A stretch of DNA of 8,990 nucleotides from an uncultured Collinsella sp. (GTDB lineage: Bacteria; Actinomycetota; Coriobacteriia; Coriobacteriales; Coriobacteriaceae), in the NCBI GenBank assembly GCA_900754445.1, contig CAAECW010000065.1, positions 1 through 8,990 of the forward strand. Reading direction: 5' to 3'. This document shows positions 1 to 6,685 of the stretch, piece after piece; the stretch's first letter is position 1, and each line of letters opens with the position of its first letter. Below the pieces are notes generated by a model. It made no database searches and was not told where the DNA came from. It saw only the letters and a program-made list of their open reading frames with translations. A program made the position numbers and the translations under genes.

Positions 1-151
1 TCGACAAGGGGCGACCATTGTGCAATCGCAAGAAGATGACGGGGCGGAATGTCAATCCTGGTCTAACAGAGCCTTAAAAAATCATCGAGAGGATCGCCTG
101 TTCGAAAAGTTGTCAAAATAGCCGCGCCCCAAAAAGACTGGTTATTGGGCG

Positions 152-179
152 TTGACAGTTGGCGAGCCGTAGGTAAAAT
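152..179 (+). promoter_or_regulatory. Promoter of the tRNA-Ala gene
   Basis: A perfect -35 box TTGACA (152-157) is followed after 16 bases by TAAAAT (174-179), a five-of-six match to the -10 consensus; reading AAAATA (175-180) gives a 17-base spacer. Transcription would begin around 186, a few bases before the mature tRNA start at 193, as expected for a stable RNA gene. This is the best sigma-70-type promoter in the window. The 150 bases before it contain no gene I can support. Confidence 0.8.
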
Positions 180-192
180 ATCGACTTGTCCT

Positions 193-265
193 GGGGACGT
201 AGCTCAGTTGGGAGAGCGCTGCCGTCGCATGGCAGAGGCCGAGGGTTCGACTCCCTTCGTCTCCA
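193..265 (+). tRNA. tRNA-Ala, anticodon CGC
   Basis: All four arms fold. The acceptor stem is GGGGACG (193-199) with CGTCTCC (258-264), the D arm runs 202-217, and the anticodon stem CTGCC/GGCAG (219-223/231-235) encloses the loop GTCGCAT with anticodon CGC at 226-228. The T stem GAGGG/CCCTT surrounds TTCGACT. The third acceptor pair is G195-T263, the G3-U70 wobble that is the identity element for alanyl-tRNA synthetase, in agreement with the anticodon, which reads GCG. The discriminator is A265 and the next bases are CCC, so the full CCA end is not encoded and must be added after transcription. It has its own promoter and terminator. Confidence 0.95.
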
Positions 266-279
266 CCCTTGGATTTGAT

Positions 280-311
280 AAGCCGCTGACATTGTGTCGG
301 CGGCTTTTTTT
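280..311 (+). terminator. Intrinsic terminator after tRNA-Ala
   Basis: The arms AAGCCGCTGACA (280-291) and TGTCGGCGGCTT (295-306) pair over 12 positions with one T-G wobble around the loop TTG, and a run of seven T ends at 311. It begins 15 bases after the tRNA and should end that transcript before the next gene. Confidence 0.9.
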
Positions 312-329
312 AAAAGAAAGGGCTATACC

Positions 330-788
330 ATGGCCGAGCTTGAGTCCCAACCATTGTCCGACGAGGAGCGCGCCGAGTTGGAAGAGCTCCGCGCTGAGAA
401 GGCCCGCCGCGAGGCTCGGGAAGAGGCCCGTCGCGAGCGTGAGGAGCTGACTGCCCTGCGTGCCGAGCGTGCGAAGGCCGAGGAGGCCGCCTCGAACGCC
501 GCATCCGAGCGCAAGCCCGCGCCCGCACCCAAGCCCGCTGCTGCGAAGCCTGCACCTGCCGCGCCCAAACCTCAGCCTAAAAAGGCCGCTCGTCTTAAGT
601 CCGTCGAGCCCAAGCCGAGCCGTGACGAGATGACCTTTGCCCAGCGCATGGTTACCTCCAAGGAACCTACGGGCGAGAACGAGATCCCTGGCATGGCGCC
701 GGCTCAAAAAATCATCATTGTCCTTGCCCTCATCGCGTTTGTCATCTTTATGGGCTACACGATCCTGACCAGCATGGGCCTGCTCTAA
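330..788 (+). CDS. Predicted tail-anchored coiled-coil membrane protein, function unknown
   Basis: A 152-residue protein that I do not recognise by name. Residues 10-61 are almost all charged or Ala/Leu (runs such as EELRAEKARREAREEARR) and should form a long helix or coiled coil. Residues 62-98 are a Lys/Pro/Ala-rich linker. A conserved-looking polar stretch (TFAQRMVTSKEPTGENE, 102-118) follows, then one hydrophobic segment at about 128-149 that ends three residues before the C-terminus. There is no signal peptide, so the topology suggests a tail-anchored protein with its bulk in the cytoplasm. ATG 330 was chosen because AAGAAAGGG (314-322) lies at good spacing; the longer frame from GTG 294 starts inside the tRNA terminator. 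A role as a membrane-tethered scaffold is only a guess. No separate promoter is evident. Confidence 0.8.
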   Translation: MAELESQPLSDEERAELEELRAEKARREAREEARREREELTALRAERAKAEEAASNAASERKPAPAPKPAAAKPAPAAPKPQPKKAARLKSVEPKPSRDEMTFAQRMVTSKEPTGENEIPGMAPAQKIIIVLALIAFVIFMGYTILTSMGLL

Positions 789-872
789 CCGATTTGCATC
801 GGGCGTCATGTCCGCATGCTCTGCTCTCGTCCAGCCCTCAAATTCTGCACCACACATCCGAAAGGTCGCCCC

Positions 873-2378
873 ATGGCTTTGACCGACATCTCGCATCCCA
901 CCGACATTGCAATGCTCACCGATCTGTACGAGCTCACTATGGCCCAGGGCCTGTGGGAGAGCGGCAAGGCCAATGAGCAGGGTTGTTTTACCGCGTTTTA
1001 CCGCGACCATCCCTTTGGCAGCGCTTATGCCGTCATGTGCGGCACCGCCGAGTTGCCCGAGCTGGTCGAGAACCTGCGCTTTACGCCCGAGGATATCGAC
1101 TACCTCGCATCGCTTGAGGCCCCGGCCGGCGGCGCGATGTTCAAGTCCGCATTCCTCGACTACCTGCGCGATTTTCGTGCGCATGTAAATATCGACGCCG
1201 TGCCCGAGGGCGAGCTCGTCTTTCCGCGCGAGCCCATGGTGCGCGTCACCGGTCCTGCGCTCGAGTGCCAGCTGCTCGAGACGGCGCTGCTCAACATCGT
1301 CGGGTTCCAAACGCTTGTCGCCACCAAGACGGCGCGCGTGGTGCTCGCCGCCGACGGTCGCCCTGTGGCGGAGTTTGGCCTGCGCCGAGCCCAGGGTCCC
1401 GATGGCGGCCTGGCCGTTGCGCGCGCGAGCTACGTTGCCGGCTGCTCCTCTACGTCCAATGTGCTCGCCGGCCGCCGCTACGGTATTCCCGTCTTTGGCA
1501 CGCATGCGCACAGCTGGGTGATGAGCTTCGATTCCGAGCTCGAGGCCTTCCGTGCCTTTGCCAAATCGAGCCCCAAGAACTGCACGCTGCTCATCGACAC
1601 CTATGACGTGCGCGAGGGCTGCGAACATGCCATTACGGTTGCCAAGGAGATGGAAGCGGTGGGCGAGCGCCTGTCGGCCATTCGCATCGACTCCGGCGAC
1701 CTCGCCAAGCTCTCCAAGTATGTTCGCGGCCGTTTTGATGCCGAGGGCCTGCCCTATGTGGGGATCTCGGTTTCCAACGATCTTGACGAGTACACGATTC
1801 AGTCGCTGCTGGACCAGGGCGCGCCCATCGATAGCTTTGGCGTGGGTACCAAGCTCGCGACCTGCTATGACCAGCCGGCGCTGGGTGGCGTGTACAAGCT
1901 TTCCGCCCGCCGTGCGAGCGAGGCAGATCCATGGACGCCGGTGGTCAAGCTCTCCGAGCAGCCCTACAAGCGCACGATCCCGGGCGTGCAGCGCGTGCGC
2001 CGTTATTACGACGGCTTTGGCGGCCCGGTCTGCGACATGATCTACGACGAGGACCATCTGGCGGGGGAGGGCGCCGCGCGCGGCAATACCCTCGTGGCCG
2101 TGAATGATGCCGCCCTGGTGACCGATGTGTCGGAGCTTGAGTATCGCGAGCTGCTGGTGCCGATCGTGCGCGATGGCAGTGCAGTGGCTCCGCGTGAGAG
2201 CATCCAGGACGCGCGCGAGCGCTGTGTTTGGGCGCTCGATCATCTGGACGCAGCTTTCAAGCGCTTCCTGTACCCGCAGACCTATGTGGTGGGCATGGAG
2301 CAGGGCCTGGCTCAGGTACGCGACGAGCTCGTGCGCAAGAACATGGCCGCGGCCTCTGCCTTTCCCTGGGCAAAATGA
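873..2378 (+). CDS. pncB: Nicotinate phosphoribosyltransferase
   Basis: A 501-residue cytoplasmic enzyme that joins nicotinate to PRPP with ATP hydrolysis to make nicotinate mononucleotide, the first step of the Preiss-Handler NAD salvage route. Family signatures are visible in order: LTDLYELTMAQ near the N-terminus, GTHAHSWVMSF (209-219, where His213 is the likely phosphorylated histidine), LLIDTYDVREG, IRIDSGDLAKLSK, SNDLDEYTI and FGVGTKLATCYDQPALGGVYKL-type residues in the phosphate-binding part. The length fits the long form of about 490 residues. ATG 873 is chosen because AAAGG (861-865) precedes it by seven bases and the N-terminus then matches the family; an in-frame ATG 57 bases upstream adds an unlikely extension. 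It follows the coiled-coil gene by 84 bases with no strong terminator between, so the two may share a transcript. Its stop codon lies in a terminator stem. Confidence 0.95.
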   Translation: MALTDISHPTDIAMLTDLYELTMAQGLWESGKANEQGCFTAFYRDHPFGSAYAVMCGTAELPELVENLRFTPEDIDYLASLEAPAGGAMFKSAFLDYLRDFRAHVNIDAVPEGELVFPREPMVRVTGPALECQLLETALLNIVGFQTLVATKTARVVLAADGRPVAEFGLRRAQGPDGGLAVARASYVAGCSSTSNVLAGRRYGIPVFGTHAHSWVMSFDSELEAFRAFAKSSPKNCTLLIDTYDVREGCEHAITVAKEMEAVGERLSAIRIDSGDLAKLSKYVRGRFDAEGLPYVGISVSNDLDEYTIQSLLDQGAPIDSFGVGTKLATCYDQPALGGVYKLSARRASEADPWTPVVKLSEQPYKRTIPGVQRVRRYYDGFGGPVCDMIYDEDHLAGEGAARGNTLVAVNDAALVTDVSELEYRELLVPIVRDGSAVAPRESIQDARERCVWALDHLDAAFKRFLYPQTYVVGMEQGLAQVRDELVRKNMAAASAFPWAK

Positions 2379-2411
2379 TCCGCATGCGACGGAGGAAAAC
2401 GGATCATTTTT
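2374..2411 (+). terminator. Intrinsic terminator overlapping the pncB stop codon
   Basis: AATGATCCG (2374-2382) pairs perfectly with CGGATCATT (2400-2408) around a 17-base loop, followed by further T to 2411. The pncB stop codon TGA (2376-2378) is inside the left arm. The nine-pair stem is only moderately GC-rich and the loop is longer than usual, so termination may be partial. Confidence 0.7.
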
Positions 2412-2459
2412 CTCGCTTGCCCGTTCGTCCGTTCGCTGAACAGTCGATTGGTTTGACGT

Positions 2460-3587
2460 ATGACGACTTCTTATAAAACGATGGTGGTAAAGATCGGTTC
2501 GTCCACGGTGGTGGGCGCCGACGGCAAGGTCAACCGCACCTTTATCGGCGGGCTTGCCGATCAGGCCGCAGCCCTGCGCAAGCTCGGCTGGCGCCTAGTC
2601 GTGGTGAGCTCGGGCGCTATCGCCTGCGGCTATCCCGTGTTGGGCTTCGACCGCAAGCCGGTCGGCGACCTGCCGAGCCTGCAGGCCTGCGCCTCGGCTG
2701 GTCAGTGCATCATCTCGTCGGCCTACGACGAGGAATTCCATGCACGGGATCTGCTCACCTCGCTCGTGCTGCTCACGCGTCACGACACGGCGCGTCGCAC
2801 GTCCTACCTGCACGCGCGCGACGCCCTGCTGCGCCTGGTGGAGCTGGGCGTGGTGCCGGTCGTCAACGAGAACGACACCGTTACCGTCGACGAGATCAAG
2901 TTTGGCGACAACGACACACTGGCGGCGCTTGTGAGCTGCCTGGTTTCTGCCGATCTGTGCGTGACGCTCTCGGACATCGATGGCCTCTATACCGCCAATC
3001 CGCACGAGGACCCCACGGCCGAGTTTGTCCCGGTCGTGCATAAGATCGATGCCAAGATTATTGCCTCGGCGGGCGATTCTTCCACATCGGTGGGCACGGG
3101 CGGCATGATTACCAAGATCCGCGCGAGCCGCATTCTCATGACGGCCGGCATTCAGAGCGTGATTTGCTCGGGCGAGGAGCCCGATGCGCTCGTGCGCCTC
3201 GCTCGCGGCGAGAGCGTGGGCACGCTGTTCGATCCGCCGGCGGAGCGTCTGGACATCGCACCCCGCAAGCTGTGGATCGCGCTGGGCGACAAGGCGCATG
3301 GCTCGGTGACGGTCGATGATGGTGCTGCGAAGGCGCTGGTCAGCCGTGGCTCTTCCCTGCTTGCGGTGGGTATTCGCGAGGTCGATGGCCAGTTTGCCGA
3401 GGGCGATGTGCTCGATGTGTGCGATCCGAGCGGTATGGTCGTTGCCCGCGGTATCGCCGAGGCCGATTCGGACGTGCTGGAGCTTGCTGCCGGCCGCCGC
3501 CAGGACCAGATTGCCAGCAACCGCCTGCTCGCTAACCTGGCCGAGAAGCCGGCGATACACAGGGATAATTTAATCGTCTTCGCATAA
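2460..3587 (+). CDS. proB: Glutamate 5-kinase
   Basis: A 375-residue cytoplasmic enzyme that phosphorylates the gamma-carboxyl of glutamate, the first step of proline synthesis. The amino-acid-kinase domain occupies about 1-255: VVKIGSS (9-15), SSGAIACG (50-57), NENDTVTVDEIKFGDND (136-152, with Asp139 and Asn151 in the glutamate-binding positions), SDIDGLYTANP (171-181) and GTGGMITKI (212-220). Residues 269-350 form the C-terminal PUA domain (RKLWIALGDKAHGSVTVDDGA). The length matches the 367-residue E. coli enzyme plus a few residues. ATG 2460 puts seven residues before MVVKIG, as in E. coli, and an in-frame TGA lies at 2454-2456, so no upstream start is possible. No good Shine-Dalgarno precedes this ATG or the alternative at 2481. 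ProB is normally feedback-inhibited by proline. Its partner proA lies 1.7 kb downstream beyond a reversed gene. Confidence 0.95.
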   Translation: MTTSYKTMVVKIGSSTVVGADGKVNRTFIGGLADQAAALRKLGWRLVVVSSGAIACGYPVLGFDRKPVGDLPSLQACASAGQCIISSAYDEEFHARDLLTSLVLLTRHDTARRTSYLHARDALLRLVELGVVPVVNENDTVTVDEIKFGDNDTLAALVSCLVSADLCVTLSDIDGLYTANPHEDPTAEFVPVVHKIDAKIIASAGDSSTSVGTGGMITKIRASRILMTAGIQSVICSGEEPDALVRLARGESVGTLFDPPAERLDIAPRKLWIALGDKAHGSVTVDDGAAKALVSRGSSLLAVGIREVDGQFAEGDVLDVCDPSGMVVARGIAEADSDVLELAAGRRQDQIASNRLLANLAEKPAIHRDNLIVFA

Positions 3588-3601
3588 CCAATTGACGCTG
3601 C

Positions 3602-3700
3602 AAACGCCCCTAAGCGGCAATCTGACGTTCAATCGTCGGGCATGACCAAAAGGTCAATGCCCTCCTCTTTCACGTCACCTTGCTCGCTTAGGGGCGTTTT
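3602..3700 (+). terminator. Long structured hairpin, probable bidirectional terminator between proB and the peptidase gene
   Basis: AAACGCCCCTAAGCG (3602-3616) pairs perfectly with 3685-3699. The helix continues with GCAA/TTGC (3617-3620/3680-3683) after one bulged T, then TGACGT/ACGTCA (3623-3628/3672-3677). Beyond a nine-by-nine internal loop is a closed apical hairpin, GGGCATGACC (3638-3647), loop AAAA, and GGTC-A-ATGCCC (3652-3662) with one bulged A. Four T follow the right arm. The left flank AAAC gives a shorter T run on the minus strand. The two flanking genes converge here, so ending transcription from both sides is the simplest role. The size and multi-part folding exceed what a terminator needs. 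Confidence 0.65.
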
Positions 3701-3732
3701 CGCTTTCCGTTCTCTACCTGCGGCATTGTCGT

Positions 3733-3795
3733 TGCCGGCACTTGTTCGGCACTTGGTGACGTTCTTTTTGTGCCGGCAGGTGGGGACACTCCTTT
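3733..3795. repeat. Inverted repeat with GGGGACA motif, possible dispersed-repeat remnant
   Basis: TGCCGGCAC (3733-3741) and GTGCCGGCA (3770-3778) are perfect inverted copies separated by 28 bases. GTGGGGACACTCCTTTG (3780-3796) follows directly and reaches the stop codon of the minus-strand peptidase gene. Read on the minus strand, AAGTGCCG also occurs twice within the loop. GGGGACA and a following CC-TTT recur in the minus-strand loop of the two 41-bp hairpins (GGGGACAGGCACC), which suggests a related repeat family. It could also serve the peptidase transcript as a 3' hairpin. Confidence 0.45.
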
Positions 3796-3796
3796 G

Positions 3797-5215
3797 CTAG
3801 AAGATCTGGCGCAGGTCTCCTCGGTTGAGGGCTTCGTTGAAGAGGTGCTTGAACACCACGCTGCCGTGCAGGCCATCGTGCTCGAACTCGTTAGTCACCC
3901 AGGCATGCGAGTTGCCCACGCGGCTGAGCGTATCGAGCTGCATGCCCGAATCGACGTACATATCGTCGAAATACACCGCGGCCTGGAGTGGCACCTCGTT
4001 GCAGGCTAGGCGCTGCGGGTCGTAGATCTTGTCCCAGCTGGTGTCTTCCATCAGCAGGTCCATGGCGGGCTTAAACGGCATAAGCTCGGGCATCTGCTCA
4101 AACATCCACGGGAACATGGCCTCGCCGGTAAACATGAGCGGGCGCGCGAGTGTGTCGAACTCGGCACGATGGGCCTTCTCCTCTGCTGCGGCCCAGCGAA
4201 TGGGCATGGTGTCGCCGTCGGCGTAGATAAACTCCTGCAGCGTCCAGTACAGCGGGTTTGTACGCGTGTTGGTGCGCTCGAAGGCGCGCATCAAAAAGCT
4301 GTCGGATACCGAGGAGCCGCAGGTCAGCGTGCCGTCGCCGTCAACAAAAGCGTGATCGATAATCCAATGCATGCGCTCAAAGCTCGGCTTCATGCCAAAA
4401 TCGCTGCCCATGAGCTGTAGGCGCTCGACCGTCATCGGCGAGCCGTCGGGCAGCACGGGCTTCTGAGCCTCGAGCGCATCGGCCAGGGCTGCCACGCGCT
4501 CGACGTCAGCGGGGTAGCGGTCATAATACTGCTGCGTCTTGGCGGCCATACGCGGGAAGGTGTGCGCGTAGACCTCGCTTGCGCTCGCCGGCACGTGGGG
4601 GATGCCGCCGCAGGTAAAGCTTGCCGCCACGCCTTCGGGGAAGAGCGACAGATAGCTCAACGTCAAAAAGCCGCCGTAGCTTTGGCCGAGCGTGACCCAC
4701 GGCTTGCCGCCAAAGCCCACTAGGCGCAGGTACTCAAAATCGCGCACGATGGAGCTGGCGAGGTGGCGCTTGAGGAAGTCAGCCTGCGAGCGTGCTGTAT
4801 CGGCACCGGCGGCCGTTGCGCGATCACCCAGTGCCTTGATCGTGCGTCCGTCCACGCAGCTACTGCGTCCGGTGCCGCGCTGGTCGGGCAGGACGACGCG
4901 GAAGTGCTTGACGGCCTCCTCGATCCAGCCGTCGCTTGTGGGCGACAGCGGACGCGGGCTCTCGCCGCCGGGGCCGCCCTGCAAAAAGAGGAGGAGCGGT
5001 AGATCATCGTTGATGCGGTCGGGTGCGCAAATCACGCGGTAGAAAAGCTTGATGCTCTCGGGCGCGCCGGCGATGGGCGCCGGCATGGCGCCGCGGCGCA
5101 TGGTACTGCCGACGGCCAAAAGCATTGGCTCAAGGCCGCGCCAGTCGAGAGGGACATCGATGCTGTGGTCCTCGACATGCAGGCCGGGGGCGTGGTACGA
5201 AGTGATGAGCGCCAT
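3797..5215 (-). CDS. pip: Proline iminopeptidase-like alpha/beta hydrolase, peptidase family S33
   Basis: A 472-residue alpha/beta hydrolase without signal peptide, expected to act in the cytoplasm and release N-terminal proline from short peptides. The oxyanion-hole motif is LQGGPGG (78-84, with Gln where small enzymes of the family have His), followed by DQRGTGRS (111-118) and the nucleophile elbow GQSYGG with Ser179. Near the C-terminus FDDMYVD (416-422) supplies the acidic residue and NEFEHDGL (442-449) the catalytic His446. QEFIYADG (327-334) in the cap resembles the region holding the glutamate that binds the substrate amino group. The length fits the large monomer-type iminopeptidases, not the 310-residue ones. 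The start at 5215 has GGAAG six to seven bases upstream and gives a family-like N-terminus; an upstream in-frame ATG would run into the divergent promoter region. It lies reversed between proB and proA. Exact substrate preference is inferred. Confidence 0.85.
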   Translation of the reverse strand: MALITSYHAPGLHVEDHSIDVPLDWRGLEPMLLAVGSTMRRGAMPAPIAGAPESIKLFYRVICAPDRINDDLPLLLFLQGGPGGESPRPLSPTSDGWIEEAVKHFRVVLPDQRGTGRSSCVDGRTIKALGDRATAAGADTARSQADFLKRHLASSIVRDFEYLRLVGFGGKPWVTLGQSYGGFLTLSYLSLFPEGVAASFTCGGIPHVPASASEVYAHTFPRMAAKTQQYYDRYPADVERVAALADALEAQKPVLPDGSPMTVERLQLMGSDFGMKPSFERMHWIIDHAFVDGDGTLTCGSSVSDSFLMRAFERTNTRTNPLYWTLQEFIYADGDTMPIRWAAAEEKAHRAEFDTLARPLMFTGEAMFPWMFEQMPELMPFKPAMDLLMEDTSWDKIYDPQRLACNEVPLQAAVYFDDMYVDSGMQLDTLSRVGNSHAWVTNEFEHDGLHGSVVFKHLFNEALNRGDLRQIF

Positions 5216-5253
5216 GTGAGTCTTCCGTTCGTTGCGGTGTTTCGGGTTGACCA

Positions 5254-5284
5254 ATTCTACCGCCGCGGGCGAGGCCATGCGCAA
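5254..5284 (-). promoter_or_regulatory. Candidate promoter of the peptidase gene in the divergent gap
   Basis: On the minus strand TTGCGC (5284-5279) and TAGAAT (5259-5254) are separated by 19 bases, which would start a transcript about 30 bases before the peptidase ATG. The -10 is good but the spacer is long. For proA on the plus strand, TACCAT (5291-5296) is a possible -10 without a recognisable -35. The two promoters would overlap in this 112-bp gap. Confidence 0.35.
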
Positions 5285-5327
5285 ATCGGCTACCATGGTT
5301 GCAAACTTCTAGGAGAAAGGGCCGCCC

Positions 5328-6614
5328 ATGTCGGTCGATATAGCCACGTATGTCCACGATCTTGCCGTTGCCGCCAAGGCAGCGTCGGCCTCGCTTGCCA
5401 CGGCGAGCGACGAGCAGCGTCAGGAGGCCGTGTGCGCCATGGCCGCGGCGCTGCGCAACGGTGTCGACTCCATCGTCGCTGCCAACGAGCTCGATATGTC
5501 CGCCGCGCGCGATGCGGGTACCTCGGCCGGACTGCTCGATCGTCTGCTGCTGACGCCCGAGCGCGTCGAGGGCATGGCCGCCGGTCTGGAAAAGCTCGCC
5601 GAGCTGCCCGATCCCGTGGGCCGCGTGCTCGACCACCGCATACTCGCAAGCGGCGTGGACCTGACCCGTGTGAGTGTTCCGCTGGGCCTGGTCGCTATGG
5701 TCTACGAGGCGCGCCCCAACGTGACGGCCGACGCCGCAGGCATCTGCATCCGTACCGGCAACGCCTGCATTCTGCGCGGCGGCTCGCTGGCCTATCACTC
5801 GTGTGCCATGATCGCCGAGCTGCTGGCCGATGCGCTCGAGGCCAAGGGCTTCCCGCGCGAGGCCGTGTCGATGATTGAGTCCACCGACCGCGAGGCCACT
5901 GGCGAGCTCATGAAGCTCCGCGGTATTGTCGACGTGCTCATTCCGCGCGGCGGTGCAGGCCTGATCCAGCGCTGCGTGCGCGAGTCGCTTGTGCCGGTGA
6001 TCGAGACGGGCACGGGCAACTGCCACATCTACGTGCATGAATCCGCTGACTTTGATAAGGCGCTCAACATTATCGTTAATGCCAAGACCCAGCGCGTAGG
6101 CGTGTGCAATGCCGCCGAGTCGCTGCTGGTCGACCGTGCTGTGGCCGATGCGTTTTTGCCTGCGGTCGTTGCCGTGCTGCACGACCACGGCGTGCTCATT
6201 CACGGTGACGAGGCCACGTGCGCCGCGTGCGCCGACGCCGGCTTTGTGGAGGGCGATGACTACGTCGCCGCGACTGAGGAGGACTGGGGTCGCGAGTACC
6301 TGGCGCTCGAGATGAGCGTGAAGGTCGTGGCAAGCGAGGACGAGGCCATCGCACACATCAACCGCTACGGTACCATGCATTCCGAGGCCATCATTTCCGA
6401 GGACGTGGACGCCTGCGAGCGCTTCTTGGATGCGGTCGATGCCTCGGCCGTATATGCCAACGCCAGCACGCGCTTTACCGACGGCGGCGAGTTTGGCCTG
6501 GGCGCCGAGATCGGCATCTCGACCCAAAAGCTCCATGCCCGCGGCCCCTTTGCCGCCGAGGCCCTCACCACCTACAAATACAAGCTCCGCGGCACCGGCC
6601 AGGTCCGCCCCTAA
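5328..6614 (+). CDS. proA: Glutamate-5-semialdehyde dehydrogenase (gamma-glutamyl phosphate reductase)
   Basis: A 428-residue cytoplasmic enzyme that reduces gamma-glutamyl phosphate with NADPH to glutamate semialdehyde, the second step of proline synthesis, directly after ProB. It has the aldehyde-dehydrogenase-like fold. Signatures are VYEARPNVTADAAG and RTGNACILRGGS in the cofactor-binding half, IPRGGAGLIQ, ETGTGNCHIYV, and NAKTQRVGVCNAAE, where Cys260 is the catalytic thiol. GEFGLGAEIGISTQKLHARGP-type residues close the protein. The length agrees with the 417-residue E. coli enzyme. ATG 5328 has the strongest ribosome site in the window, AGGAGAAAGG (5311-5320). It is not in an operon with proB, from which a reversed gene separates it, so it must have its own promoter and be matched to ProB by other means. 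Confidence 0.96.
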   Translation: MSVDIATYVHDLAVAAKAASASLATASDEQRQEAVCAMAAALRNGVDSIVAANELDMSAARDAGTSAGLLDRLLLTPERVEGMAAGLEKLAELPDPVGRVLDHRILASGVDLTRVSVPLGLVAMVYEARPNVTADAAGICIRTGNACILRGGSLAYHSCAMIAELLADALEAKGFPREAVSMIESTDREATGELMKLRGIVDVLIPRGGAGLIQRCVRESLVPVIETGTGNCHIYVHESADFDKALNIIVNAKTQRVGVCNAAESLLVDRAVADAFLPAVVAVLHDHGVLIHGDEATCAACADAGFVEGDDYVAATEEDWGREYLALEMSVKVVASEDEAIAHINRYGTMHSEAIISEDVDACERFLDAVDASAVYANASTRFTDGGEFGLGAEIGISTQKLHARGPFAAEALTTYKYKLRGTGQVRP

Positions 6615-6629
6615 ACCCCTCGTAAACGA

Positions 6630-6670
6630 AAAACCACCACAAAGGTGCCTGTCCCCTTTGTGGTGGTTTT
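6630..6670. terminator. 41-bp hairpin, copy 1, bidirectional terminator of proA and the HD gene
   Basis: A perfect 16-bp stem, AAAACCACCACAAAGG (6630-6645) with its complement (6655-6670), encloses the loop TGCCTGTCC. The stem has AAAA on the left and TTTT on the right, so it works in both directions. It sits between the ends of two convergent genes, 16 bases after proA and 16 before the HD gene stop. All 41 bases recur at 7340-7380. Confidence 0.88.
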
Positions 6671-6685
6671 AGGTGGCGTGGGCGG

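Noticed and set aside
1..121. End of an upstream gene at the left edge
   Set aside because: Short frames are open from base 1 (one to position 121), but their predicted residues show no family features and their codons do not match the strong G/C bias of the other genes.
294..329. Longer form of the coiled-coil protein starting at GTG 294
   Set aside because: The start lies in the tRNA terminator hairpin and has no ribosome site; ATG 330 has one.
789..802. Small hairpin CCGAT-TTGC-ATCGG after the coiled-coil gene as a terminator
   Set aside because: Only five pairs and no T run, so it is unlikely to stop transcription into pncB.
204..2243. A 679-codon open frame on the minus strand
   Set aside because: It lies opposite the tRNA, the coiled-coil gene and pncB, is a low-complexity His/Arg/Gly/Ala sequence, and arises from the G/C third-position bias of the true genes. 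A similar 468-codon frame opposite proA (5130-6536) was rejected for the same reason.
3602..3699. Integron attC-like recombination site
   Set aside because: The imperfect palindrome has the right size, but the ends lack the GTTRRRY / RYYYAAC core boxes, there is no integrase gene, and the neighbours are housekeeping genes.
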